Shown here one piece after another: positions 22,849 through 35,221 of a DNA stretch of 64,000 nucleotides (the stretch's first letter is position 1; each line of letters starts with the position of its first letter). The notes under the pieces are model-generated. The model was given only the letters and a program-made list of their open reading frames with translations, was not told where the DNA came from and made no database searches. The DNA is from Erythroxylum novogranatense (taxonomy: Eukaryota > Streptophyta > Magnoliopsida > Malpighiales > Erythroxylaceae): NCBI GenBank assembly GCA_029891385.1, contig CM057224.1, positions 7,812,001 through 7,876,000 of the forward strand. The letters are read 5' to 3'. The position numbers were made by a program, and so were the translations under genes.

Positions 22849-24072
22849 TACATAGGATAAAAATAAATAAAGGAGTCAAAATAACTTCAACTATTCTCTA
22901 GAAAAACTCATTTGAGATTCCAATTGTGAATGAAATATAAGGATAAAGAGAGAAGTAACATATGCATAGCAAGATAAAACTCAATTACAAGAAACATCCC
23001 TGTCAAGTATTAAAGTGATTGTCAATTACAAGAAACATCCTTATCAAGTATTTAAAAAGACTTTAAAGCTTAATTTATGTTTAATTTTTTTAAGTCTGTA
23101 AAATCTCTTAAAACTCTTGCTTGTGAATTACAGGTTGTTGTATGTTACCATTGAAAGAGAAATTTTGTATCTATAGGTAATATGAGTTCACATGAATTTC
23201 TTTAACACTTTAGTTATAATTTTGTGAAGGGACCTACAATCTACCTTAATCAATTTGGTGAATTAGTTAACCTCCACAAGAATAAACCAAAGTAGGAGGG
23301 AAGGACCTCAATATGTTTATCCCTTATTGAGAAAATGGAACAAGACTAACAAATCATCATTTAATTTGCTGCTAGGTGAGCATGCCTTTGACGATTGTCA
23401 TAGGTCTTTATTTAATCCACATAATCTTTCCTCAACATTGGCTAAAAATATTTAACTCTTAATGTTTTGTATGTTAGACTATAATGTGCTTGAAATGATC
23501 CTTCATGAATTTCCTTCAAGATTTGGGGTCCTTTATTGTACCAACGTACCTCGAATAAAGGTGACATAAGCGATCATGTATAGTATCCCCTGTTATAACA
23601 TAACACATATCACCTTTTTATTTTATTTTCATTATCACGAGATACCTCCCTTTTTTCAATGTAACTTCAAAGTGGGAATATAATACAACAGTAACACAAT
23701 GCTTCATATAGGCATATCGAATAAATGAGAATATATAAGATATTACGAGTATTGACTATTATGAATAAAGATTATAAAATGACTTAATTATATTAAGCGA
23801 TATTTAAATTAAAATGACATTCCTTTTAACTTTTTATCAAACTCAGAAAATGAGAAAAACAATCAATCACATACATTATACAATATACATGCATTAAAAG
23901 AGTTAAGTATTTCATCAAACACGTTATATGCGTTATCTCATATTCCCATTTTTACACATAAAAAGTTCACAAATTACCTAAATAGTATCACCCACCAAAG
24001 AACAACACAATATCCAAACAATCAACTATTATTCTATGAATAACAAATCAAATATGTGAAGAGAGATTACCT
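22849..24072. other. AT-rich interval without a recognised gene
   Basis: Contains a short repeated word (CAATTACAAGAAACATCC at 22984 and 23026) but no coding or transposon signature I can support. Confidence 0.45.
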
Positions 24073-24077
24073 TAATC

Positions 24078-24253
24078 TGCGAGATCCCACATTGGTTAGA
24101 GAGGAGAACGACGTATGCCTTATAAGGGCATGGATACCTCTCCTCCTAAGACGCATTTTTTCAGGGGTGGGAAGAGTAAAATCATGAGGAGCTTGGCCCA
24201 AAGGACAACCCAAAGTGAACAATATCTATAGGCAGGTGGTCTGGGCTGTTATA
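24078..24253 (+). repeat. TRIM 5' LTR
   Basis: Starts TGCGAGATCCCACATTGG and ends GGGCTGTTATA. It includes CCTTATAAGGGC, a possible TATA region. Confidence 0.88.
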
Positions 24254-24255
24254 AA

Positions 24256-24267
24256 TGGTATCAAAGC
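24256..24267 (+). other. TRIM primer binding site
   Basis: TGGTATCAAAGC, one base different from the canonical TGGTATCAGAGC, two bases after the LTR. Confidence 0.85.
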
Positions 24268-24321
24268 TAAGTTATTCGAACTGTTGTGCTAGCTAGGTTG
24301 GGCTATAAAGGGGGTGGAGTG

Positions 24322-24498
24322 TGTGAGATCACACATCGGTTGGAGAGGAGAATGAAGTATGCCTTATAAGGGTATGGATACCTCTCCCCCTAAGACGCGT
24401 TTTTCAAATAGTAGGAAGAGAAAAACCGTTGAGGAGCTTGGCCCAAGGGTTAACCCAAAGTGGACAATATTTTTGGGTGGGTGGTCTGGCCTATTACA
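24322..24498 (+). repeat. TRIM 3' LTR
   Basis: Starts TGTGAGATCACACATCGG and ends CTATTACA. It is colinear with the 5' LTR along its whole length. Confidence 0.88.
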
Positions 24499-24503
24499 TA
24501 ATC

Positions 24504-26160
24504 TCTCGTCAATCTTGCAACGACTAATGAGGAGGAGAAGTGAAGAACAACAATCGAACTCTAATAGCAGAAAAACAAATACAGATGACATGTGATGAAG
24601 AAGAAGAATGGAAGAAGAAGTGGTTGAGTGAAGAATCTGACAAAGAACAGAGAAGAAGAATGAATGAAAAGAGACGTAGGTAGTAAGCTAACACTAAATT
24701 GAATAAAGGAAGGGGGATCATTTTGCTCCTCATTAAAAGCAGATCAGTCACCCCCTCAGACGTCAATTTATTGTGGGCAAATTATTTTTAGTTATAACAA
24801 AACAACATCATTTTGCTATAAAGAACACAATATTGTTTTGTCTCACCACGGTCCACAGGTTGGGCTAGTTGGCTTGTCAACCGGTGATTCCACGAGCCAT
24901 AGGATCGTGGCCAGGTTCGTATGCCACTTTGACCGAGTTGGGTATCTTCTGCATTCCAAACAATATAGCAATAGCATAACCCTTGATTGGGAGCAACGAT
25001 GAGGCATACGTATAAACGAAATGCGCATAAGGAGTGTAACACGTTACGCCTGCATATGCCAAATAGTTTCCTTTATTTTTTGTGATTTAGTTTATTTTAA
25101 TTGGTTTAATTAAGATAAAATTAGCTAAAATTTTAATAAATCTATAAACATGTTTTTAATTAATTGATTTTTCCTCAAAAGAGTTAATTTTATTAAGAAT
25201 ATTCTAAAATTTACTTTAAATTTTCAATGAGTTAAATTATTAACTTAAAATTTTATCAAATCAATAATTAAGATATAATTGGAATAATAAAATTATATTA
25301 ATTGAGATGAGATCGTATTTCTAAAATAAATTGATTATTTTAATCAAATTAAGATTAATAATTAAATTAATATCTAATTAATATTTTAGAAAAGTATTTT
25401 AAAAATTAAATCAATTATATTTCAATCAGGTCAGAATTAATGATTAATTAGAAATTTTAAAATTATTTTATTATGTAATTAAGACTTGTGTTTCTTAATT
25501 ATATTTATTTATTTATTTTGATCAAAATAAGATAAGCGCATTAATTTTATAAGGTTATTTTTCTATTTTATCTTAAAATTGTGTCTTTATTAATTTGAAT
25601 AATAAGTTTCTTGATTAATTAGGAAAGGTATTTTGTATTAAATTTGAAAAATATTTTATTTATTAATTTAGAAAATGAACCTTCGTTAATATTTTAGGAA
25701 ATAGTATACTATTTCTAAAAATTGTTTTTAATTTATTGAGAAATTGTTCTATAAAATAACATAAAGGACTTTTTAAATTAAATTAAATGTACTTTATTTA
25801 GTTTTTAAAAGTAATTTCTTTTCGACATTAGAAAATAATTATCTAACTAAGGATAAGTTTTTTAATTAGATTAGATAGTTTTTAATTGGATTAAAATGTA
25901 TTATTTATAAAATCTTTTAAAATATTTTTTCTAAATTATAATAAGTAAGAAAAATAATTTATTAAAATTATTTTCAATGATATTCCTTGAAGAAGTTAAG
26001 ACAATTGAAAATAGTTTTCAATTGAAATTGGAAAAATATTTTAAAATCAAATTGAATTTGTATTTACAATAGGAAGTTGATTTATTTAGGAATCAAAGGT
26101 TCAATCTAACTTAAAATTATCCAAAGAGTTAAAAATATTATTTTAAATTACGAAGATATT
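24504..26160. other. Intergenic DNA between two TRIMs
   Basis: 24504-24780 is purine-rich and unrecognised. 24838-25065 is a block of clearly higher GC content with three overlapping open frames on the minus strand, none recognised. 25070-26160 is very AT-rich and shows nothing else. Confidence 0.45.
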
Positions 26161-26162
26161 GA

Positions 26163-26229
26163 CATCCTGGTACTACTCTTGTCTAAGCACATTTAACTTC
26201 GAAGTTCTGATGGGATTCGGTGCATTAGG
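26163..26229 (-). repeat. 5S rRNA-like segment (left copy)
   Basis: Reads on the minus strand as CTAATGCACCGAATCCCATC, AGAACTTCGAAGTTAA, then GTGCTTAGACAAGAGTAGTA, close to the central part of plant 5S rRNA including the AGTTAAGCGTGCTTGG region. It is incomplete, part of a TRIM LTR, and not a functional 5S gene. Confidence 0.8.
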
Positions 26230-26497
26230 ACATGGAAAACGCGTCTGCGAGGGAGAGCTTGCTACAATCTTATAAGGCATGCTTCGTTCGCCTCTCTGAC
26301 CAATATGGGATAATGAGTGGATTTGGGCTCCAACGTCCTCGTTGGCATACCATTCAAGTACTGACTTTGATACCAATTATAACAACCTAGACTACCCACT
26401 CTTAGATATTGTCCGCTTTGAACCAAAGCCTTAGTGCTCCGAACCCGCATGATTTTGTTTTTTCAACGTGTAGGCCTCTTTTGGACACTACTTCAGC

Positions 26498-26576
26498 AGG
26501 ATTTCCCAGAAGTTACCCATCCCAGTACTACTCTTACCCAAATACATTTAACTTTGGAGTTTTGAGGGGATTCGGT
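26498..26576 (-). repeat. 5S rRNA-like segment (right copy)
   Basis: Minus strand: ACCGAATCCCCTCAAAACTC, AAGTTAAATGTATTTGGG, AGAGTAGTACTGGGATGGGT, then a CTTCTGGGAAATCCT block. It covers more of the 3' half of 5S than the left copy but has more substitutions in the A-box region. Confidence 0.8.
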
Positions 26577-26579
26577 ATA

Positions 26580-28244
26580 TATATAATATATATGACATTT
26601 TACATGTAATTTGTGTTTGATGAGACAATAAGAGATCAAAGCCTTCATTAAGAATATGTTATGAACATGATTATTTCCTTCATTTTCTAAAAGAACAAAG
26701 CGTAATTTTGATGATTGTTAGGCTTGTTGAGTAACCTTAATTTGTATAAGAAGAAAATTTGTATAACTTTGATGAGCAAACTCATAACTATACGAATATA
26801 AATCTAAGTTGATGTACTAAAGGGTATTTAGTATTTAAGATATATGATACTTATGAAGCATTAAGCTAGTGCATCAACTTAGCTTCAAAATTTCTCATTA
26901 AATTAATTAATAGGATTTCATATTAGATATAAGTTGGTAAGAATTTAAAAGAGTCAAAGTTAATGATTTTGAGTTGTGATGCATAGTTGAAGTATATATT
27001 TTCCAATAAGTTTAGAACTAAATTAGATAATAAAGGTTATGTTATATCCAAAAGGTTGGATATAATCTTATATACTACATTGAAAAAAACAAATTTCTGA
27101 ATGAAAATTTGTAGGAGAATGATTCTTAGGATAAGTAGTAGGAGTAAGAAGAAGTTTGAAAAGGTTTAAATCTCACATCAATATATTTGATTATAACTTG
27201 TACCTTTGTTGATACATTTGTGTATAATTGACAAGTTATAAGATGTTGAAAGATTTACCTTAATGATGAATTCAAAGATTTTTTAGATGATGTGGATTTA
27301 TTATATCTATAAGAAGTTTAGTGGGAATATGGTTGTAATTTTCAATGAGAGTATATAAAGGCATATTGCTTATAGAGAACAAAATTCATATTTTCAATCA
27401 TTGAAGATATGATAGTCTAAGAACTACTCTTATTGGATATGAAAATAACAACTTAGTTTTACATATTAGATCTCTTAAGATAGATATAGAAGTTAATTAC
27501 CTATTTTAGCCTAAGTGCATAGATAATGTACTAAACGTATTTAGTATTTAAGATATATGATACTTATGAAGCATTAAGATATCCATTATTATATAATGAG
27601 TTGATATTTGAGTTCAAGATCATATGCTTCTCGATTTATAAGTAAGTTGTAGTTAAGGTGTGTTTTAATTGAGAATCATATTATTTTGAGATTAGAAAGG
27701 TTCTAATCGACATTGATTGTTAATTAAGCCATAATACATTTTCATTTAATGGAAATCATTATTTAGATTAATAAGTTCTTTAATGAATTTGGTATAGTTC
27801 CTTAAAATGTTAAAATAGTATTTTATTAAAGAACATTAGAGCCATTGTGCTTGTAAAAGGAGTTAAGGTTATATTAAAGATCTAAGTATATATTTAGGCA
27901 CTTTCTATAATAATAATAACAATAATAATAATTAAGATGAGAGTAGTAAGATTTAATCAAGTACTCATAAGAAAGAATTTTGTACCCAGCAATAACATAA
28001 TAATCATGTTATTATAAGAAAATGAGTCAAATGATGTTGCTATATAAAGGCATCTTCTAGACACTTATTCTATGTGCAAAAGTGAGGTTAGTGACTTAAA
28101 GTGGATACCACCATACTAACTTGGTGAAGTTAGTGAAAAAAGTGGCAAATCCTTACTAATTTGTTAGAGTTAGTGGAGAAAGTAGGCAGTTAGCTTATTT
28201 GATCACTAAATTTTCGTAAGCCTATATGAAGACATCTTTGTAGT
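26580..28244. other. AT-rich interval, no gene recognised
   Basis: A ~55-bp block (TATTTAGTATTTAAGATATATGATACTTATGAAGCATTAAG, described here by position) occurs twice, near 26827-26868 and 27538-27579. TATAAAGGCAT occurs at 27354 and 28042, which hints at old LTR promoters. No paired LTR was found. Confidence 0.4.
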
Positions 28245-29794
28245 ATATTTGTAGCACCTCCTTACCATAGGGTATACATCGGGACGTCTGTAAGTCATTC
28301 CGATACATATCCTACGATAAGGGTGAACTATGAACAATCACTACTGTACTTCACATGACATCAAATCATAAAGCATCAATACTGAAAATCACTAATTTTT
28401 GAAACCATAAAATTTTCTCATTTCATATCATCAAAGGTAGTAATTTATATAACTGTCAGTTTTTCACTGTCTGTACATTACTCTAAAAGAAATCTAACGC
28501 AAAAAGCCTAACTATGTCATCCCTAAAAAATGTCAACTGATCGACCTGTGAGCCATGACTTCTCTTGCCAACACAATCTACACGGCAGGAAAAGTCTCTC
28601 TGGAGCTAGGAGTCTACTCTCTCGGTCCTGAAAAACAATTTGCAATTTTGGGTGAGTTTGCGAACTCAGTGAGGAACCATCATCGATGGTTCACCCAATT
28701 CATGCAATAGTCAAACAGAGCACAGTTATATCATAATAGCCTATTCAGAAGTACCACATGATGATTCACATGAACACAAGGCGTTTTGCCTTTCACTCAA
28801 TCAAGACATTCAATCAAATGCATATGTAATGCGTATGTGACCCTTTTTCCAATATATTTCGTTGTTGTGACCGAGCACCTAATCTGTCCCAATAAGGGCG
28901 CATTAATCGGTGAACTTGAGGCTCTGAATCACTGTGGGCTCGAGGCCCAATTACGTTGAACTTTAAGCTCTCGGTGGCTGCTCCGGTCACAACTGTTAAT
29001 TACTGATCATGCCTTTATGCATGGAATGCATATGTCGAAATAAAGCGAAGCCAGCATCATAATCAATCCCAAATTAACACATTCACACATGTAGTTCACA
29101 ATTAATCACATTAAAATCACATATAGCACTTCTATGTCATACTCTCCCAGTACATTGGACCTCCTGTCCGGAATCCAGTCATAAACAAACGCACAAGCCC
29201 ACCATTCTTCTCCACAGTGTTATAATTGCAAAATAATAAACAAATAATAATTGAGAAACCATCTAGGTTACTCACCAAATAGCTTCCGAGCTAATGCCGG
29301 GAAATCTCGGCAACGTCCGTGGGATGACGTTCCAACTGTGCCTCTATAACATTCAAAATATTCAAACATTACCAAATGCACAATCAGAAATATTAAATAA
29401 TGCACATGTAACAATTTAGATGTGTACAATGCATGTTCGTGACATTCCCAGTACTATTCCACAAATTCTCGTCACAAAAATTTTCTCTAAAAATTAGAAA
29501 GCCATAGACACTAAAATCACTCAATTCAGACTTCTACAGGCCCAATTATAAATAAAAGACGGATTAGAAAAATCATTACCCGGTCCCCTCACTTCGACCT
29601 AACCAATCCCCTACAATTTTAGCTCTAAAATTTCCTAATTTCACAAATAAATCAAATTAAATATTACACGAATCCGATGTCTCGAGAATCAGGTCAATCG
29701 GACGCTGGATGAAGAAGTAATTGACAAACGAATTAAATGGCATTGATAATTAACTAAAGAATAAATAATTAAAAAAATTAAATTAAAAAAAAAT

Positions 29795-29850
29795 TGGTCT
29801 CGCCCTCTCGATTTGTCGCTGTCGCGAGGGCGATCTGTCGCCCTCACGAG
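29795..29850. repeat. GC-rich hairpin in the outer solo LTR
   Basis: Arms at 29823-29833 and 29838-29848 (CGCGAGGGCGA / TCGCCCTCACG) pair with one mismatch around a 4-base loop. Confidence 0.75.
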
Positions 29851-30892
29851 ATGCGAGGTTTCGTATTTCATTTTCAATTTTTTTTCCAAAATTTCATTTT
29901 TCAAAATATGCAAAACCACTTATTGACTTTCCTTTCTTCCCCACTACACAACTTTTACCACACACATCCAAAAATCACAAATTTGGTCTCGTTGGAAAGA
30001 TCTTGAAAAATCCTACAAGTTTCATGAAGAGCTTGAAATTTAATAATACCTCTAAGTGTGTCAAAAATGCACTCAAAGATACTGCCTACTCACGCATTTA
30101 CTACAACAGTGCAACACTTTTGCAAAAATCATAACTTTTCATCTCCTTTGCCAAAAATTACAAATCTTATATAAATAAAAAGAGAAAAACAAATGCTACA
30201 ACTTTCATGGCAATTTGGAAGCCAATTCCATCTATAAACAAATCAAATTTTCAAAAAAAGTTTTATCCTAACTAAATCATTCTCAACAATAACCCAATCT
30301 TCCGAAATTCATAACTCCACATCTCCTTAGATAAAAATTCCATACCATATAGCAATAAAAAGCTCAGAAAATACACTATAATTCTCAAGAAGGACTTAGA
30401 ACCAAATTCCATCTCTAACTAGGTCAAATCCTCCCATTAATATGGCTGTCCAGTTAGGGTTTTTGAAATCAGAATTTAACCTAAACCATAACAAAACTTT
30501 ACAAATTTATATCTTACAATCCTTACATCCAAAATTCGCATATAATACCTCATTAGAAAGCTACAACAATCCTATACAAATTTCCAGAAGGTCACTTGAG
30601 CCAATTTCATCCTTAACAGTCCAAAATTAATATAAGAACACAAAAAGTACAGAATCTTTGCACTTAGAGTCACCTGTACACAAAACACATTTTGGGCAGA
30701 ATTACCACCTGAACTTTTACAGACCATAACTTTCAATCTACACGTCAAAAAAATTCATAATTAGTGGCGTTAGAAAGCTAGAAAGCAGATCTTCAACTTT
30801 CATGAAGACTAAATTAGCAAGTTCAATTCAAATCAACCTAAACAAAATCATCAAAGTTTCAGGTCACCAGGTTCGGATTACTGTTCATACAG

Positions 30893-33800
30893 TGTTGGGA
30901 CCCGATCCGGGAACCGGATCCCAACCGGAAAAGAAGAACGAACGACGGAATCAATGGAAACGGAAGCGAAAGGAGACAGAAATTTCGGATCGAAATTTCG
31001 AATCAGAAACACAATGCGGAAGCCAATAGCAAAAATAAACTCAAATCACAACGTAATCAGAAGCAAAGCAAATGCGAATCGAATATAAAATCGAAACGGA
31101 AGTAAACCGAAATGAATCGAATCTGAAGTTAACTGACCGAAGCGGAATCAAAGCAGAAGCAAAGCGAATGCGAAAACAAACACTTAACTAAACAGATTCG
31201 ACATCCGACAACAATTTTCAAAGGAAACGATCGACTGAACATAGGCGCGTTGGAAACCCTAAGACGTTCCAAAATTCGGTATGAAATTTTTTTTTTCTTT
31301 TCTTATTCTCATTTCTTTTCTCGTTACTCAATCACATACAACGTCATCTTCAATCCATACAGTCATACCCAATCTTATATAAATCCATACCAATCTCAAA
31401 TTACATTTTATCCCAGATTTTATCGAAATTTCAAAGATAACTACCGCTTTATCCTAACCCAAACTGCAAAGGTTCAAAACACTTCTATAATCCCAAACAC
31501 ACTCAAAATCATCGGACACTCCGTCCGAATCCAACACCAAGAAACGCACATTTAAACCTAACACTTCCATAATTCTCAAATCAACATACCACTCTCATAA
31601 CTCAATCAAATTCCCAAATCACCATACATATATATCCCAGATTATCCATAATTTCATATCTGATTTTACAATCATTCACAAAACTAAACTTTATACACAA
31701 ATACATTTTCCAAACTTATCTAAAGTCATAAACATATTCATACACAAGATCCAAATTTCTCAAAACCAACGTATTCAAATGTCGAACCGACGTCTTGACA
31801 TACGTCTTCACATTCTTTCATCCGATCTCCGTCAAACACGGAGATGGGGATGAAAGGGGGTGAGCTCGAAGCTCGTGGATAACACATTTATAAAATGACA
31901 AATAAGCTGAAAACATTTTTCATAATCTTTTGCCAAAAGGGCTAATTTTCAAACTTTTCAACTTCAAATACTTTTCTCAAACCCTTCTTAATATTTTTCA
32001 AACTTTTATAACTCATTCTCTCAATTTTCAAAATTCTTGAATGTCTCATAAACATGAATGCAAACACACGTAAACAAATCAAAACACATAACATATCGAA
32101 TGGTGCAGCTAGGTCCAAACAGAGCGTCATCATGCAGTCCGCATAACGGTCCTGCGTTCGTGAATGAAACGTATTACACTTTCCGCATTGCGGTCCAAGT
32201 AGCCGTGAAGGAGTCCGAATCGAGACTCCGTGCCACTAATGAGCACTGGAGAAGGCTATACACATAGAGACAAATAATGACTCACCAAGGGACCTACCAA
32301 ACCCACATAACACATATCGAAAACGGAAATTCAAATTGCCTGAAGGCACTTTTCAAAATTTTACTTTTCTAACATTATTTCATCAACTTAAAACAATCTC
32401 ACAAATTCTCACATATCATATAATTCAATTAATTCAATCAATCAATAATTGCAATAATATGCATAATTATCAATGCGTATACAACAATGCATTTTCAGAA
32501 ATTTCTATCAATTTATCAAATCGGCTTATAATAATTTTTCAGAAAACCTTCGGAAATCAAAATTTCAAACTTTTAATCAATTCTTATTTTCAAACATTTA
32601 CAAACAATAATTTATCAAAATCCAAACTTTTGCTTTCTTTCAATTTTTTTTTTCAAGATTCGTATTAAGCTTACAAATCAAAATATAAATATGCTACCCA
32701 CCTCATATCCATGCTAGCATCTTGTCCAATGCTTCAATTTGACTTTTGCTTCTCTCTCTCTTCCAATTTAACAAAACCTAAACCATAATCATCCAAATTC
32801 ACATCATAAATAACATAATTCTCAAACTCAACCATAGGAAAAACATAACTATCATAACTCCAAGCTATTTCAATCTCCAATTTTGAAAATCCCCAATTTT
32901 CAAAATTGGCCTAAACCAATACACCCAAATTAAATCTCATAAAACATAATTTCTTCAAAATTAATCTCACAATTCATCAATTCACATTAATTCCAAACTA
33001 TTTAAATCCTCAATTTCAAAAATCCCCAAATCTTAAAATTGGCCTAAACCAATTTATCCCAATTCAATACCATAAAATACAAATTCTTCGAAATTGATTT
33101 CATATATCATCAATTCATCATATTTCCTATAATTCTACACCAAAATATCTCAAAATTCTCAATCATAAAATTAAGCCTAAACCTTAATCAATTTTTCATC
33201 CAAAATTAAACCCAGCCTGAAGCATATATTTCAAAATTAATTCAACAATCCACAAACTCATCTTATATGTCATAATTCTAAACCGAAAATTAATCAAAAT
33301 CTCAAAGTAAAAAAATTTCTCTTACCTCTTTCTCATCCAAATTCGAATTTTCCTAGCTTGAAAGGAAGCTCTCATGCTTTTCCACCTTTTTCCTCTTGAA
33401 ATCCACTCAAAAATCCCTAAGAAACAAGGAGAAAAATTGAAACAAAGCTTTCTCTCTCTTCTTTTCTCCATACGAACCTCTTCATTCTTCTTCTTCTTAT
33501 TTCTCTCTTCTTTTCTCTGGAAAAATCGTGAAGCTCCTCTTCCAGATCTTGTTTAAACGACAGCACATCATCAAATGGTGCCATGTCATTAAAAATGGCT
33601 AAAAAGACCAAAATGCCCTTGACTTGTTACCTTATGCCATTCTCATATGCGGTTTGATTCGCACTATCAATTTGAAGGAATTTGTCAAAACTTCCTTCTC
33701 GAGAAATGTTCCTCTCACTCATACGAATCCAACGCCACCGACCGCGCTCAATTCCGATCACTAAATCAAAAGTTATGTGCAAAACAATTCGGGTTTATCC

Positions 33801-35221
33801 ATATTCTAACACATTTTCAATGTACGATTATTTCAGTCCCAAAATTCACATTCTTAATCCCAGAATTGAAACTCAATGTCTTCATAACAATTGTATCCTT
33901 ATGTCTCTAGTTTAATTCAAAACAAGAATCGTCTCATTTCGATTCCCAGATCAAAAGTTATACTCAAATTACTCACAGGTGTTCCCAATCCAAAAATTAC
34001 ACCCCAATCCGAACTTAAATTCAAAAATTAAAAGTCCTAAGGGCAAAATTGACATTTCATGTCTTCATATGATTTGTAGCCCCTTGTCTTATCTTTATTT
34101 CGCCTTAAGAATCGCTTCAATCGGATCTCTACAGATCCCGAATTTCACAAAACACTGAATCATGCTCGGAAAATTTCCCGACTCACTTTGATTAAATTAA
34201 TCACCATTAATTTAATCTCAAAAGTTCACAAATTTCTTATAAAATGAAATTCATTGTCTTAGGAATCCAACGCAAAAAGAATCAACTCAATCGGATGTCG
34301 GACGGAAAAGATATAGGCAAAATAGTGAGCAAAGGTCGGATTGAAAACAAGGAAATCAAGAAATTGAAGAAGCAAAACGGCGTCGGATGGCGTACGGACG
34401 CCCAACTCGCGAGGGCGAGCCTTGCCCTCGCGAGGGCGAGAGCAGCCCGCCTCGCTAGGGCGAGGCGTCGCCCTAGCGAGGGCGCACGCGGGCGCCCGCC
34501 CCGCTAGGGCGACCTGTCGCCCTAGCGAGGGCGCTCGCAGGCAACATCAAACTTTTTTTTTTCCCACTTATTATCAAAAACTTCCGAAATTCATAACTCT
34601 TAATCCCGAACTCCAATTTTGACAAACTTAGTCTCTATAGGAAGCTTGAGAGAAGCTCTAAATCTTCCAAGAAGAACATAAAACTCAATTCGACTCCTAC
34701 GGGAGTCCATTTTCCGGTCAAAGATACTATCCTCTATACAAACTTATAAAAATCATACTTAATATTCCGAGATCGAAAAATTTCATACTTTATATCGAAA
34801 TAAAGATCAAAACAAATCCTTCAATTTTCATGAAAAACATCAAAGCTCAATTAACCTCTAACTAGGTTAATTTCTCAGTCAAAGTTTCAACCAATATAAA
34901 AGTCAAACCCGATCAAACATAAACTTTGACTGATCATAACTTTCACTCCCGATATCGAAAAATTACAAACTTTATGTCCACAAAAATCTCTTAACATAAC
35001 CTACAAGTTTCCAGAAGACCATTTTATCAAATTTTGCCTAAATCATAAGTCAACTCTCAAAGTCAAATATTCTCTCTCCAAAAAGTCAAACTTTCTAAAT
35101 CCTTCAAATTTTCACATTTTTTCTTTCTAATTCTTGCTATATAACTTCATTTCAGTCAACTCATCCACTTGACCATTCATATTACTAACTCAAATTGTCA
35201 CTCAAGGTTCGGGGTCCAACA
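30893..35221 (-). mobile_element. Solo LTR of a second Gypsy-like family, nested in the first
   Basis: Bounded by TGTTGGGACCCGATCC and GGTTCGGGGTCCAACA, flanked by TACAG on both sides (30888-30892 and 35222-35226), a perfect target duplication. It is 4329 bp with no gag or pol. On the minus strand it has the GAGCTTCGAGCTCACCCCC motif (31857-31875 reversed), equivalent to the ...CTCACCC motif of the other Gypsy LTRs, and many GAAAGTTATGA words. Orientation is inferred from these. Confidence 0.8.
34395..34545. repeat. CpG-rich block with two perfect hairpins
   Basis: 34451-34463 (CTCGCTAGGGCGA) pairs perfectly with 34468-34480 around a GGCG loop. 34502-34513 pairs perfectly with 34516-34527 around a 2-base loop. 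The surrounding words are CTCGCGAGGGCGA. The frames that cross it (Arg/Ala-rich) come from composition alone. Confidence 0.9.

Larger units (their letters stand above)
24078..24498 (+). mobile_element. Complete TRIM retroelement
   Basis: Two ~176-bp LTRs (24078-24253, 24322-24498) flank a 68-bp interior holding only a primer binding site (24256-24267) and a purine tract (AAAGGGGGTGGAGTG, 24307-24321). TAATC stands on both sides (24073-24077, 24499-24503), a perfect 5-bp target duplication. The LTR start TGTGAGATC and the AAGACGCGTTTTT block are familiar from cucurbit genomic sequence. It encodes no protein and would need enzymes from another element. The LTRs share both ends with the Cassandra-type copy at 26161-26579 but lack its 5S-like middle. 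Confidence 0.9.
26161..26579 (-). mobile_element. Cassandra-type TRIM, truncated at both ends, with 5S rRNA-like segments
   Basis: On the minus strand: the 3' part of an LTR (26579 to 26378) with a 5S-like segment and the end GGTTGTTATA, a primer binding site TGGTATCAAAGT (26375-26364), a short interior, then the 5' part of the second LTR (about 26315 to 26161), again reaching into a 5S-like segment. The LTR start (CATATTGGTCAGAGAGGCGAA ... CAGACGCGTTTT) and end (AAAGCGGACAATATCT) match the TRIM at 24078-24498. Cassandra elements are known to carry a 5S rRNA-derived sequence with an RNA polymerase III promoter in their LTRs. Both outer LTR parts are missing. Confidence 0.8.

Noticed and set aside
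24359..24595. 78-codon frame across the TRIM 3' LTR
   Set aside because: Starts in an LTR and runs into purine-rich DNA; an overlapping frame exists on the other strand.
26163..26576. Genuine 5S rRNA genes
   Set aside because: Both segments are partial and diverged, and sit in TRIM LTR context next to a primer binding site.
34244..34622. Arg/Ala-rich frames in the GC-rich block, likewise 4712-4977
   Set aside because: Stop codons are rare in GC-rich DNA; both lie inside solo LTRs without coding context.
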